Shown piece after piece: positions 32,703-41,497 of a stretch of 64,000 nt of DNA; within the stretch, counting starts at the first letter, position 1, and the number at the start of each line of letters is the position of its first letter. The position numbers and the translations under genes are program-made. A model generated the notes under the pieces. That model did no database searches. It was given only the letters and a program-made list of their open reading frames with translations, and was not told where the DNA came from. Source of the DNA: Paenibacillus solani (GTDB lineage: Bacteria; Bacillota; Bacilli; Paenibacillales; Paenibacillaceae); NCBI RefSeq assembly GCF_001277345.1, contig NZ_LIUT01000001.1, positions 1 through 64,000 of the forward strand. Reading direction: 5' to 3'.

Positions 32703-34238
32703 ATGTCAATACGTATTCTGATTGTTGATGATACTAAATTTTTGCGTATGATGCTGACAGATTTATTAACTAGGTTTGGTTATGAAGTTGTCGGTCAAGC
32801 AGAGAATGGCTTAGTGGCATTGGAGAAGTTCAAAGAACTAAAACCAGATATCGTCATTATGGATATCACGATGCCTGAGATGGATGGTATTGAAGCGCTC
32901 AAGGAAATTCTGGTTATTGATCCTAAAGCCATTATATTAATATGTTCAGCTATGAGCCAAAGGGGTCTTATTTCCAAAGCTTTAAAAGCTGGAGCGATTA
33001 ATTATGTAATGAAGCCATTTGAACCTGAGCTTGTGAATGATATTATACTCCAGGTTCTTCCAGTCGTTGAGCAAAGGAAATTGGATGAGCAAAAAGAATT
33101 AGATGCACAAAAAGAATTGGAAGCACAGAAAGCACAACAAGAACAACAAGAACAACAAGAACAACAAGAACAACAAGAACAACAAGAACAACAAGAACAA
33201 CAAGAACAACAAGAACAACAAGAACAACAAGAACAGTATGTTAAAGAACAGAATAAAGAAGAAGTAATTACTATAGAAGAGCCCCTAATTGTAGAAGCAT
33301 CTGTAGTAGAACAATCTGTGATTGGCGCGGAACCTGTAGATGAAGCAGGGCCTGTAGTTGAGAAAGCACTTGTGGTGGCAGAAGAACCTGTAATTGAGGA
33401 AGCGTTTGTAGATGCAGATGAAATTGCAGTTGAGGAAGATATTGATGCTGATCCCATGATCGAGCAAGAGGTTGGTGACATCGAAAAGGTGGAATTAGAA
33501 CAAGAGCAATCTGATCAAACCAGTGAGGAGGAGGAATTTGGATCGCTTATCAGGGACTTTGGAGAAGCCAAGGATCATTTTGAGTTACCTAATGAGATGA
33601 CTTTTGAAGACATTGTAGAGATAGAAGCGCAGAGTCACGAAGAAGTAAAAGATCAAAGACAAGTGCTGTTAGAGATCGAAGAGATATTAGCGGAAATGGA
33701 AAAGACAGTTGCCATGGAAGTTGGTAACAAAGTCGCAGAAGAACTAGAAGAAGAGGTTGAACCAGCAGGTGAAACGGAGACAGAAGAGATCATTGATGTT
33801 GTAGAAAAATGTGACGAGATGGACCCAGCAAATGAGAAAATAGAAGAGGTATCCCAATCTTCTTTTCACAATGATTTGCTTGAGGACTTTATTAGCTCAA
33901 ACTCTAAAGAATCAGGGCAACCTCAATTGGCAGCAACCCAGGAAGCAGAGCAGGACAATGTAAACCATAGTGTGGTCCAAGCTGAGGACCCTGAACCAAA
34001 TCTTGAACTAAAGAGGAAAAAAATGAGGAATTTTGCTAGTAGTATTATGTGTAAATGGTCAGAAGAAGTTGACAATAAGGAAGTTAATTATTTTCTCGGA
34101 TATAATGAATACGAACAGTCTATTCGGATTGATATGATCTCGGAGGACGATAAAAGAGAGAGTGTTCAGTTATCATTAGATGGCTTCTCCTTCATAAGCG
34201 AATGGCTACAACAAAAGGGTGTTAAGATCGATTTATAA
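32703..34238 (+). CDS. Receiver-domain protein with repeat linker and unknown C-terminal domain
   Basis: About 511 residues. CheY-like receiver at about 1-122 (VDDTKFLRMML; Asp in MDITMPEMDG; Lys in MKPFEPE). Residues about 125-180 are Glu/Gln repeats encoded by a perfect 9-base array, and about 180-430 is a very acidic, low-complexity, probably disordered stretch. The last about 70 residues (KMRNFASSIMCKW...FISEWLQQKGVKIDL) form a small domain that I do not recognise. ATG at 32703 has AAGGTG upstream. Being in the pilus operon, it probably links a phosphorelay to pilus function, but no DNA-binding or enzymatic output is seen. Confidence 0.85.
   Translation: MSIRILIVDDTKFLRMMLTDLLTRFGYEVVGQAENGLVALEKFKELKPDIVIMDITMPEMDGIEALKEILVIDPKAIILICSAMSQRGLISKALKAGAINYVMKPFEPELVNDIILQVLPVVEQRKLDEQKELDAQKELEAQKAQQEQQEQQEQQEQQEQQEQQEQQEQQEQQEQQEQYVKEQNKEEVITIEEPLIVEASVVEQSVIGAEPVDEAGPVVEKALVVAEEPVIEEAFVDADEIAVEEDIDADPMIEQEVGDIEKVELEQEQSDQTSEEEEFGSLIRDFGEAKDHFELPNEMTFEDIVEIEAQSHEEVKDQRQVLLEIEEILAEMEKTVAMEVGNKVAEELEEEVEPAGETETEEIIDVVEKCDEMDPANEKIEEVSQSSFHNDLLEDFISSNSKESGQPQLAATQEAEQDNVNHSVVQAEDPEPNLELKRKKMRNFASSIMCKWSEEVDNKEVNYFLGYNEYEQSIRIDMISEDDKRESVQLSLDGFSFISEWLQQKGVKIDL
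33135..33233 (+). repeat. Perfect 9-base tandem repeat, 11 copies
   Basis: CAACAAGAA repeated 11 times without mismatch, in frame inside the receiver protein gene, encoding Gln-Gln-Glu units. Perfect arrays of this kind change copy number by slippage; every change keeps the frame and alters linker length by three residues. Confidence 0.97.
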
Positions 34239-34276
34239 ATAGGTTCGAGATGAAGTCAAAGTTAAGGAGGCTTGAT

Positions 34277-34552
34277 ATGAAAGCAATGAAGTATAGACAT
34301 CTAACTTTGTGCGATTCTTACGAACATTCACAGGTCATACCTAAGAAGAATGCAAAACGTATCTTTGAGAAAATTGTTCAGGTATATACCAATAGAGAAG
34401 ATATTGACGATCGCTACAAATCTTCCAACATGTTTCAGGGTATTCAGAAGATTGACAATGATACCTTATTGATTGTCGTGAGTATTGAAAGTGCTTGGTG
34501 GAAACCGAATAAAGGCCTGGTTAGGGAAGATGTATATTATTTTACAGAGTAG
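34277..34552 (+). CDS. Small protein of unknown function at the end of the pilus operon
   Basis: 91 residues, soluble, no membrane segment, contains WWKPNKGLVREDVYYFTE at its C-terminus. AAGGAGG precedes ATG at 34277 (an in-frame ATG at 34250 lacks a site). Not recognised. It follows the receiver protein by 38 bases and shares its AT-rich composition. Confidence 0.7.
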   Translation: MKAMKYRHLTLCDSYEHSQVIPKKNAKRIFEKIVQVYTNREDIDDRYKSSNMFQGIQKIDNDTLLIVVSIESAWWKPNKGLVREDVYYFTE

Positions 34553-34577
34553 ACAGTATAAGTCTTGTAATCAATTC

Positions 34578-34630
34578 AAGCCGCTAACAAACGGTGCTCA
34601 GATGAGCTACCCTTGTATGCGGCTTTTTTG
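34578..34630 (+). terminator. Terminator of the pilus operon
   Basis: AAGCCGC...GCGGCTT outer arms with an inner GCTC/GAGC pair and a T run of six. The 350 bases from here to the repeat at 34984 hold no gene that I can support; an AT-rich stretch and an ATCTTAACATTAAGG palindrome (about 34959) are present. Confidence 0.8.
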
Positions 34631-34983
34631 GCGTTATGAAAAAATTTATAAGCCTTATATTGACAACTAGATTGGTATTGTTAGAGGTGTCGTATTTGCT
34701 TTGTCTATTTATATCAAAGGTGAATGCAACCTTTTTATGCTAAGCCTTACTGTACTTATGAGTGCTGTCTAGTGCTTAGAGTCGACAAGCTTCAAATCGC
34801 CCTTAACGTTTCTTTCATTTAAATGTACTTGCTATGTCCTTACCTTACATTATCGTCAAAGACCAACATATGAGGGCTATTTTATCCTGTATGATTGGGG
34901 TTATCCGAGCCTCTCGAAACTGTGAGTTTATGGAAGAAACGAACCTGTTATTTAAATATCTTAACATTAAGGTTTTACGACTA

Positions 34984-35080
34984 AGCTTCGAAGCTTGTGA
35001 CTTCCTGATATCGCAAGAAAAACTTCTTATAGCTGCGGTCTGTCATCTCAGAAAGCATACGTTGATAGGCCTTTTTCTAA
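34984..35080. repeat. 113-base repeat, copy C (shortened)
   Basis: Shares GCTTGTGACTTCCTGATATC and GCGGTCTGTCATCT with copies A and B, and ends in a T-rich stretch at the stop codon of the right-hand WYL gene, as copy B does for the left one. The first 15 bases of the unit are diverged. Confidence 0.75.
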
Positions 35081-35081
35081 T

Positions 35082-36035
35082 CTATTCGTACAGCCGTGTA
35101 ATAGCCTTTGCCGCTGTACTGACATGCTCCCGCAGCTCCTGTGGAGCAATGACCTTGATTTCCGCCCCGATGCTAAGCAGAATAGCCGTAGCCGACTCCA
35201 GTGTATTGAATTCCAAATCTGCCGATATCCATCCGCTCTGTGGGTTATCTATGTCGCAGCGGAGTATTTTGACGTATCGCTCCCGCTGTAAGCGCTCGGT
35301 TAGATTGACGGTCATTCGAACCTGCGCCGGATACTGCGGAAGATTTTGCATGAACCGTGCCAGCGATTCCTCCCAATAATCGGCTAGATTAAAATCAGCC
35401 GGGCGCTCGAAGGCTTCCTCGGTCATGACGGCATCAACGATTCTGGATACACGGTAGGTCCGGAGTTCGCCTTGGGATTCGGCCACGACATACCAGGTGC
35501 TGCGTTTGGCAACCAATCCGAGCGGATGAATGATTCTTTCGACTAGCTCCTCTCCTTTCATGTATTGAATTCGGGTGATACGATCCAGCCACAGCGCCTC
35601 CTGAAGCACGGTAAGGTACGGATGCGTTTCACGGTAGGAGTGCCAGCCGGCACCATCAATATGGATTTTCTCCCGTATCATTTCAGCGTCCTGCCTAATG
35701 GAGCGGGGAGAAGAAGCCAATAATTTCTGATAAGCCGCGTCAAAATGCTTACGGATGCCCAAATCTCCGATCAGCGGGCTGTGACTAGTCACAAGCAGGG
35801 AGATCAGCTCGTCATGTGTCATTCCGGTCAGGTTCGTTCGATAATTTTCTTCAAGCACCCAACCGCCGAGAGAGCCTCTTTCCGCATAGACGGGAATACC
35901 AGCTGAGCTGAGGCTTTCCATATCGCGTATAATCGTTCGTTCCGAAACCTCGAGCTGCTCCGCCAAATAACGGGTGCTCTTCTTACCTCCGTTCTGGAGC
36001 ATCAGCATAATGGATAATAGACGATCGGCCCTCAA
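35082..36035 (-). CDS. WYL-domain transcriptional regulator, right copy
   Basis: 317 residues, same domains as the protein at 20796. Differences include Phe/Tyr in ENY, Ser/Arg in YRE, Gln/Leu in WLD, and a cluster near the C-terminus (ILLSIGAEIKV, QELREHVSTA), so ligand response may have diverged. GAGGTGACC precedes the start. Divergent from the SDR gene 129 bases away, which is its likely target. Confidence 0.93.
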   Translation of the reverse strand: MRADRLLSIMLMLQNGGKKSTRYLAEQLEVSERTIIRDMESLSSAGIPVYAERGSLGGWVLEENYRTNLTGMTHDELISLLVTSHSPLIGDLGIRKHFDAAYQKLLASSPRSIRQDAEMIREKIHIDGAGWHSYRETHPYLTVLQEALWLDRITRIQYMKGEELVERIIHPLGLVAKRSTWYVVAESQGELRTYRVSRIVDAVMTEEAFERPADFNLADYWEESLARFMQNLPQYPAQVRMTVNLTERLQRERYVKILRCDIDNPQSGWISADLEFNTLESATAILLSIGAEIKVIAPQELREHVSTAAKAITRLYE

Positions 36036-36101
36036 GTTAGGTCACCTCTTTAATATTTGTAGAAATTAATTTTATTGTAGCACGGATATAAGACAAAGGA
36101 T

Positions 36102-36113
36102 GTCATATATGAC
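36102..36113. promoter_or_regulatory. Palindromic operator candidate, right copy
   Basis: GTCATATATGAC between the WYL gene and the SDR gene; TATGAT at 36117-36122 is a possible SDR -10. Suited to joint repression or activation by the WYL regulator. Confidence 0.6.
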
Positions 36114-36164
36114 GGGTATGATAAGGATGTTGAGAATATTCAGTATACAGGTGGAGGTTACGCT

Positions 36165-37058
36165 ATGAATAAAAATGAGCTTAAGCCATTACAAGGTAAA
36201 GTAGCCGTTGTTGCCGGAGCTACCCGAGGAGCTGGACGCGCGATTGCAGTAATGCTGGGTGCTGCAGGGGCCACGGTATATTGCACGGGACGAAGCATAC
36301 GGGGACAGGCATCGGATATCAAGCGGCTCGAAACCATCGATGACACAGCGGATATGGTGACAGCACGAGGAGGCGTTGGCATCGCCGTCCATTGTGATCA
36401 TACCGTAGAGGAGCAAGTTAAGGCATTGTTTGAACGAATTCGCAGAGAGCAGGAAGGACAGCTCGATATCCTCGTCAATGATATATGGGGAGGCGAGAAC
36501 CTCACGCATTGGAACATCCCGTTCTGGGAGCAGTTTCTATCTGATGGCCTGTTAATGCAGGAGCGGGCGGTGACGACGCATATGATCACAAGTTATTATG
36601 GTGTTCCGCTGATGGTGGAGAACGGTGGCGGATTGGTTATTGAAGTCACCGATGGATCTACATATCGCTATCGGGGGAACTTGTACTACAGCTTAGCTAA
36701 AATCTCGGCAATCCATCTGGCTGAAGCCATGGCGGAGGAGCTGCGTCCCTACCAGGTAACCGCGCTGTGCGTGACACCGGGGTTTCTGCGTTCCGAACAA
36801 ATGCTGGATTACTTTGGAGTAACGGAAGACAATTGGCGGGATGCTGCTGCGCAAGAGCCGCATTTCATCGAGTCGGAGACCCCGTATTTTCTGGCACAGG
36901 GCGTTGCAGCACTCGCCGCCGATCCCAATGTCGCCAGCAAGAACGGCAAGGCCTTGACTAGCTGGGATTTATCCGATGAATACGGATTCATCGACATCGA
37001 TGGTCGTAAGCCGCACTGGGGCAATTATGCGAAGAAGAAAGGACTTCCTGTATCTTAG
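36165..37058 (+). CDS. Short-chain dehydrogenase/reductase
   Basis: 297 residues, Rossmann fold with the glycine motif GATRGAGRAIA (about 18-28), cofactor strand CTGRS, NDIWGG in place of the usual NNAG, and the catalytic YxxxK as YSLAK (about 171-175) preceded by a Ser/Thr-rich strand. An NAD(P)-dependent oxidoreductase of unknown substrate. GTGGAGG precedes ATG at 36165. Divergent from the WYL regulator, the usual layout for a local regulator and target. Confidence 0.92.
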   Translation: MNKNELKPLQGKVAVVAGATRGAGRAIAVMLGAAGATVYCTGRSIRGQASDIKRLETIDDTADMVTARGGVGIAVHCDHTVEEQVKALFERIRREQEGQLDILVNDIWGGENLTHWNIPFWEQFLSDGLLMQERAVTTHMITSYYGVPLMVENGGGLVIEVTDGSTYRYRGNLYYSLAKISAIHLAEAMAEELRPYQVTALCVTPGFLRSEQMLDYFGVTEDNWRDAAAQEPHFIESETPYFLAQGVAALAADPNVASKNGKALTSWDLSDEYGFIDIDGRKPHWGNYAKKKGLPVS

Positions 37059-37075
37059 AATAGAATGAAAACCAC

Positions 37076-37127
37076 AAAAAAACAGGGTGACCTGCTGCCG
37101 TTGAAGGCAATAGATCACCCTGTTTAT
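37076..37127. terminator. Bidirectional terminator after the SDR gene
   Basis: AACAGGGTGA pairs with TCACCCTGTT; A-rich before and T-rich after, so it can serve the SDR gene and the convergent YeaQ-type gene. Confidence 0.85.
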
Positions 37128-37224
37128 TGTGGATCTTATCCAGGAATGGGCTAAAACCGCTGACCGTGACTTTGGGTCTACAGTTCCCCGGTTAAGCACA
37201 CTCAGGCACAATCCACTCTAGCCG

Positions 37225-37482
37225 TTATGAACGGCCGCGTCTCATCGAGCCCATGATCAGGCTGACTACAAAGACTAGGACAACGGCACCGATCAGTGCA
37301 GGCAGAAGGTAGAATCCACCCATTTCAGGTCCCCATTCTCCAAGCAGGAGGCCACCGAGCCAAGCACCGACAAAACCAGCAATGATGTTACCGATGATAC
37401 CGCCCGGGATGTCTCTGCCCATAATCAAACCTGCGATCCAACCAATGATACCACCAACGATTAATGACCAAAGAAAACTCAT
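37225..37482 (-). CDS. GlsB/YeaQ/YmgE-family membrane protein
   Basis: 85 residues with three hydrophobic segments rich in Gly (IVGGIIGWIAGLIMG; IGNIIAGFVGAWLGGLL; LIGAVVLVFVVSLIMG) and a basic tail MRRGRS. This is the transglycosylase-associated or stress-response membrane family; biochemical function unknown. ATG at 37482 has GAGGTG; a GTG three codons upstream is less likely. Confidence 0.9.
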   Translation of the reverse strand: MSFLWSLIVGGIIGWIAGLIMGRDIPGGIIGNIIAGFVGAWLGGLLLGEWGPEMGGFYLLPALIGAVVLVFVVSLIMGSMRRGRS

Positions 37483-37687
37483 GCTTATCACCTCGTATAA
37501 GTTATAGTTGTTTGTGCCTTACTATTAACCAAAGACGTGACTTTTAAACCGAATTGAACATAAACTCGAATAAAAAAAATTCTTCCAGGTCGATGAGAAA
37601 CTATGCCGTTCTTTGATAAATCCGGGGCTTTTGATTATGCTTGAGGTACTCAAGGTTGTACATGGTAAAGGAGCTGACATGTGACTC

Positions 37688-38422
37688 ATGGTTGAGAAAT
37701 GGACAGAAGAATACACGATTCAATCCGTTGATGCAGATTTTAAAGGGGAGTGCCGCTGGTCCTCACTGCTTAGTATTTTGCAAAGAGCCGCTGACAGGCA
37801 TATTGAAGCGCTTGGGATCAGTCGTGAGGAAATGATTGAGCGGGGAATGGGCTGGATGCTGATCACGCTGGAGCTCGATATGCGGCGAATCCCGAGGGAT
37901 ATGGAAACCTTATATGTGGATACCTGGAGCCGCGGCTCCAAAGGGGCGTTATGGCATCGGGATTATCGGATCAAGGACAGCAGCGGTGACATACTTGGAG
38001 AGGCTCGCTCGGTATGGGCGCTGGTGGATATTCATAAACGGAAAATTCTGCGTCCGTCCATGTTTCCTTACGAGGTGCCGATCGGTCAGGAAACGGTTGG
38101 AGAGCTGCCAAGCAAAGCTGTATTGCCGGAAGGAATACAACTATATGAGGCATACCCTTACATCGTGCGGTATAGTGGAATTGATACCAATGGTCATTTG
38201 AATAATGCAAGATATGCAGACTTGTGCTTTGATGTGCTGGATGAGCAGGAGCTGCAGGAAGGCAAAGTGACGGGTTTCAAAATTACATACCATCATGAAG
38301 CCAGATGGAAGGACATGATGCTGATCAATCGTTCGGTCGGAGAGAACAATCGGGTGTACGTGCAGGGCATATCGCCGGACGGGACCAACTTTTTTGAAGC
38401 GGCTATCGTTAGGGAAACATAA
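37688..38422 (+). CDS. Acyl-ACP thioesterase family protein
   Basis: 244 residues made of two hotdog domains (about 5-130 and 145-240). The second has DTNGHLNNARYADLCFD, the conserved helix of FatA/FatB-like thioesterases where Asn and His are catalytic, while the first carries the central helix LLSILQRAADRHIE. It would release free fatty acids from acyl-ACP. The AAAGGAG site is 14 bases from ATG, slightly far. Monocistronic, upstream of the bce-like system. Confidence 0.88.
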   Translation: MVEKWTEEYTIQSVDADFKGECRWSSLLSILQRAADRHIEALGISREEMIERGMGWMLITLELDMRRIPRDMETLYVDTWSRGSKGALWHRDYRIKDSSGDILGEARSVWALVDIHKRKILRPSMFPYEVPIGQETVGELPSKAVLPEGIQLYEAYPYIVRYSGIDTNGHLNNARYADLCFDVLDEQELQEGKVTGFKITYHHEARWKDMMLINRSVGENNRVYVQGISPDGTNFFEAAIVRET

Positions 38423-38484
38423 ACCATCAGGCGAATTCTTTTCGGAAGGGAAAGAGCGCCTGACGCTTCATGGAGGGAGAACGG

Positions 38485-39177
38485 ATGTACAAAATCATGA
38501 TCGTTGAGGATGACCCCAAGCTGGGGGGGCTGCTGCAGTCGCATATCGAACGGTACGGAAATGATGGGATCATCATCGAGGATTTCGATCATGTGCTGGA
38601 GCAATTCCACGAGATAAAGCCGCATATCGTTCTGCTCGACGTGAATCTGCCAAGCTTTGACGGATATTATTGGTGCCGACAGATCAGGTCGGTATCCACC
38701 TGTCCGATTATTTTCATATCCGCTCGGAACGGGACGCCCGATCAGTTAAGGGCACTGGAGAACGGAGCGGATGATTATATCACCAAGCCGTTTGCTTACG
38801 ATATCGTCATCGCCAAAATCCATAGCCAGCTGCGTCGCGTATATGGCGATTATGCAGCAGCATCCGCCGAGCGTACGGTTGAGAAGGACGGGCTGGTCCT
38901 GTATCCCGAACGGATGGAGCTGATTCTCGAGGATCGGACATCCTTACTCACGAAAAAAGAAACAATCCTCCTGGAGACGCTGCTGAGCCGTAGCCCCCGG
39001 CTGGTCACACGCGAGACGATTCTGGAGAAGCTGTGGGATGATACGTTCGTTGACGATAATACGCTGAGCGTGAATATTAACCGGGTACGAAAACGGCTTG
39101 CGGAGTTAGGGATTGAGAATGCGCTGGAAACGATCCGTGGCTCCGGGTATCGGCTGCACACGGTTTGGAAAAGGTAA
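38485..39177 (+). CDS. bceR: OmpR-family response regulator, BceR-like
   Basis: 230 residues. Receiver domain (VEDDPK; Asp in LLDVNLPSFDG; Lys in ITKPFAYD) and a winged-helix DNA-binding domain ending in ETIRGSGYRL. Paired with the kinase ten bases downstream and with BceAB-type transporter genes; a site of the known BceR form lies before the transporter. GGAGGGAG precedes ATG at 38485. Confidence 0.92.
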   Translation: MYKIMIVEDDPKLGGLLQSHIERYGNDGIIIEDFDHVLEQFHEIKPHIVLLDVNLPSFDGYYWCRQIRSVSTCPIIFISARNGTPDQLRALENGADDYITKPFAYDIVIAKIHSQLRRVYGDYAAASAERTVEKDGLVLYPERMELILEDRTSLLTKKETILLETLLSRSPRLVTRETILEKLWDDTFVDDNTLSVNINRVRKRLAELGIENALETIRGSGYRLHTVWKR

Positions 39178-39186
39178 GGGAAGGCT

Positions 39187-40173
39187 ATGAAAAAGCTGTT
39201 TTGGCGTGAGCAACTCCCCCTGATTCTATTTACGGTCGCCGAGTTGTTCGTGGTGCTGCTTGTATTCTGGTATGACGGTTATGATCATCCGGTTACAGCG
39301 GCTTATGCCGTTTTCCTCGGTCTGACCATTCTGGGCGGGTACTTGGCATTCCGGTATTTCACGCACCGGGATTTCTATGAGCGGCTGTCGCAGCCCATCA
39401 GGTCGCTAGAGGAGTCGATCAAGCATAATGAATCGGCCCCGCTGCCTACGGCCCTTAGCGAGCTGATGGAAGAGCAATACCGTCAATACCGGACGGTCAT
39501 GGAAGAATGGGAGCGCCGGCGGAAAGAGCATATGATCTTCATGAATCAATGGGTTCATCAGATGAAAACGCCGCTTTCCGTCATTGAGATGATCACACAA
39601 GAGGATGATAACCACTCCTTCAAGAGTATATCCGAAGAGTCCGATCGGATTCGGCGCGGGCTTGAGATGGTGCTCTACATGTCCAGGCTCGAAACCTTTG
39701 AACAGGATTTCAGCGTGGAGCCCGTGAAGCTTCATCAGATTGCAGTCGATGTGGTCCACGAGAACAAGCGCTACTTTATTCACAGTCATGTGTATCCGGA
39801 AGTTCGAATAGACTCGGACCTCACCGTCCAAACGGATGCCAAGTGGCTTCGGTTCATCATACTGCAGCTGCTGTCCAACGCCATCAAATATTCCGCCGGT
39901 ACCGGGCTGAAAGTGACGATCCAAGCCCACCGGAGCGAGGATCACCGCCATGTTGTGCTGGAGATCACGGACAGGGGGATGGGCATACCCAAATCCGACA
40001 TGAAGCGGGTGTTCGACCCGTTTTATACCGGGGAAAACGGGCGCAAGCTGAAGGAATCCACCGGCATGGGCCTGTACCTCGTTAAGGAGGTCGTCCATAA
40101 AATGAACCACCGAATCGAGCTGGAATCCGAGCCGGGGAGAGGAACGACCGTGAGGTTGATTTTCTCGGGGTGA
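39187..40173 (+). CDS. bceS: Intramembrane-sensing histidine kinase, BceS-like
   Basis: 328 residues. Two membrane helices (about 12-32 and 38-58) with almost no extracellular loop, the mark of kinases that sense through their ABC transporter. His box WVHQMKTPLSVIEM (His about 123), N box LLSNAIKYS, G boxes DRGMGIPK and GMGLYLVKEV. It would be activated by flux through the BceAB-like transporter and phosphorylate BceR. Confidence 0.93.
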   Translation: MKKLFWREQLPLILFTVAELFVVLLVFWYDGYDHPVTAAYAVFLGLTILGGYLAFRYFTHRDFYERLSQPIRSLEESIKHNESAPLPTALSELMEEQYRQYRTVMEEWERRRKEHMIFMNQWVHQMKTPLSVIEMITQEDDNHSFKSISEESDRIRRGLEMVLYMSRLETFEQDFSVEPVKLHQIAVDVVHENKRYFIHSHVYPEVRIDSDLTVQTDAKWLRFIILQLLSNAIKYSAGTGLKVTIQAHRSEDHRHVVLEITDRGMGIPKSDMKRVFDPFYTGENGRKLKESTGMGLYLVKEVVHKMNHRIELESEPGRGTTVRLIFSG

Positions 40174-40336
40174 GGCCTGCTTTGTGTAGACGCTTTTGGG
40201 TGGTCAGTGTTCAATTATGGGAGTTGCAGGGGACATTCACGAAAATGGAGTTATGTAGGTAAAGTATGTGCTGGCAAGATTAAGTTTGATTTCTTGTTAA
40301 ACTTTGGATTGAATCACCTAAATACTTTATGATAGC

Positions 40337-40405
40337 ACCTTATCTCGGGTAAATGATGGTTGTCGAATACATCATGAAGCCTTGAGATAAGGTTCTTTCT
40401 TTTGT
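40337..40405 (+). terminator. Terminator after bceS
   Basis: ACCTTATCTC pairs with GAGATAAGGT, with an inner ATGATG/CATCAT-like pairing and a T-rich tail. It separates bceRS from bceAB. Confidence 0.8.
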
Positions 40406-40429
40406 TTTAAATCATGAGTAGGTATCGGC

Positions 40430-40580
40430 ACACACCAGCGAAAGAGGACGAAACGATTTCGAAGAAGCGAAGCGGTCGCCTTTGCACCCGAATTTTCACC
40501 ATAGTGTATCGTTCAGAAATTTGGGGGCAACAGCGATCGTAGGAACGTTACGTACTCGGAGCGGCCTAGAGAAGAACATA
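40430..40580. repeat. Covarying hairpin element R1
   Basis: Intergenic element between bceS and bceA. Conserved 5' part GAAGCGAAGCGGTCGCCTTT, hairpin arms 40484-40496 and 40516-40528 (CACCCGAATTTT with AAATTTGGGGG), conserved 3' part CAACAGCGATCG. Same family as R2 and R3. No coding potential. Confidence 0.75.
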
Positions 40581-40617
40581 TGTGACTAATTCGATCGCAC
40601 GCCTTTAGTAAAATATG

Positions 40618-40639
40618 AATCTTACACCGATGTAAGATT
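40618..40639. promoter_or_regulatory. BceR-type operator of bceAB
   Basis: Perfect inverted repeat, 9-base arms around CCGA; its core TTACA-CCGA-TGTAA fits the TNACA-N4-TGTAA site known for BceR-like regulators. TATACA at 40678-40683 is a possible -10 with no clear -35, as expected for an activated promoter. Confidence 0.85.
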
Positions 40640-40726
40640 GGTGAAAGAGTGATCGATAGGAGAAGCTCCGGGGATGCTATACACTAACCTTACAAGATAT
40701 GAAATAACGAAGGTGAGGTTTACAAG

Positions 40727-41497
40727 ATGGAAATACTAAACGTGCGCAATCTGGGCAAAGTCTACAAGGCCGCGGTGTCCCACGAGGCGCTTTCCAATAT
40801 CAATTTGAGTATTAACGAAGGGGAATTCGTTGGCATTATGGGACCTTCCGGCAGCGGGAAAACGACACTGCTCAACATGATCTCCACCATCGACCGTCCA
40901 ACGTCCGGGGAGATCCACATTGGCGGGGAAGATCCGTTCCGTTTATCCCAGGATAAACTCGCGATGTTCCGCCGCCGTGAGCTCGGATTTGTCTTTCAGT
41001 CCTTCAACCTGTTGAATACACTGACTGTGAAGGAGAACATCCTGCTGCCGTTGGCACTGGACGGGGTAGATCTGGATGAGATGAACCGCCGGGTGGGCAT
41101 ATTGGCCGAGAAGCTGGGCATTACATCGATTCTGGATAAGCGGACTTACGAAATATCGGGGGGACAGGCGCAGCGGACGGCCGTAGCACGGGCCATGATC
41201 CATGTACCGAAGCTGGTTCTGGCCGATGAACCGACGGGCAACCTGGACTCCAAATCGGCGCGCGACGTTATGGAGATCATGGACCGAAGAAACAAGGAAG
41301 ACAAAGTGACGATGCTATTGGTTACGCATGATCCGGTTGCCGCAAGCTACTGCAATCGGGTGGTGTTTATTAAGGACGGTCAGTTGTACAACGAAATCAC
41401 GTACGGTGAGAGCCAGTCGGCCTTTTATCAAAAAATCATCAATGTGTTATCGCTGCTGGGAGGTTCGGGACATGAATTTTCGCCAGTTCGCCATTAA
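40727..41497 (+). CDS. bceA: BceA-like ABC ATPase
   Basis: 256 residues; MacB/LolD-like ATPase with Walker A GPSGSGKTT, Q-loop FVFQSFNLL, signature EISGGQAQR, Walker B LVLADEPTGNLDS. Works with the large permease overlapping downstream in resistance to cell-wall-active peptides such as bacitracin-type compounds. AAGGTGAGG precedes ATG at 40727. Confidence 0.94.
   Translation: MEILNVRNLGKVYKAAVSHEALSNINLSINEGEFVGIMGPSGSGKTTLLNMISTIDRPTSGEIHIGGEDPFRLSQDKLAMFRRRELGFVFQSFNLLNTLTVKENILLPLALDGVDLDEMNRRVGILAEKLGITSILDKRTYEISGGQAQRTAVARAMIHVPKLVLADEPTGNLDSKSARDVMEIMDRRNKEDKVTMLLVTHDPVAASYCNRVVFIKDGQLYNEITYGESQSAFYQKIINVLSLLGGSGHEFSPVRH

Larger units (their letters stand above)
34983..36145. repeat. 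Long direct repeat, right copy
   Basis: Partner of 20695-21859, same orientation, covering the end of the 113-base repeat, the WYL gene and its upstream region. The similarity ends at ATTCAGTA just before the SDR ribosome binding site. Confidence 0.9.

Noticed and set aside
33135..33233. Possible CRISPR-like array
   Set aside because: Units are 9 bases, contiguous and in frame, with no spacers. No cas genes were seen in the window.
33002..33481. Minus-strand frame with a long Cys-Cys-Ser repeat
   Set aside because: It is the reverse reading of the 9-base repeat in the receiver gene. No start signal or export signal supports a Cys-rich peptide.
22157..34238. Type II secretion or competence pseudopilus instead of type IV pilus
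   Set aside because: A PilT retraction ATPase with the AIRNLIRE-like motif and PilM, PilN and PilO are present, which is the type IV pilus set; comG-type gene order is absent.
20695..36145. Composite transposon or prophage
   Set aside because: The direct repeats contain a regulator gene, not a transposase or integrase, and no terminal inverted repeats or phage genes were found between them.
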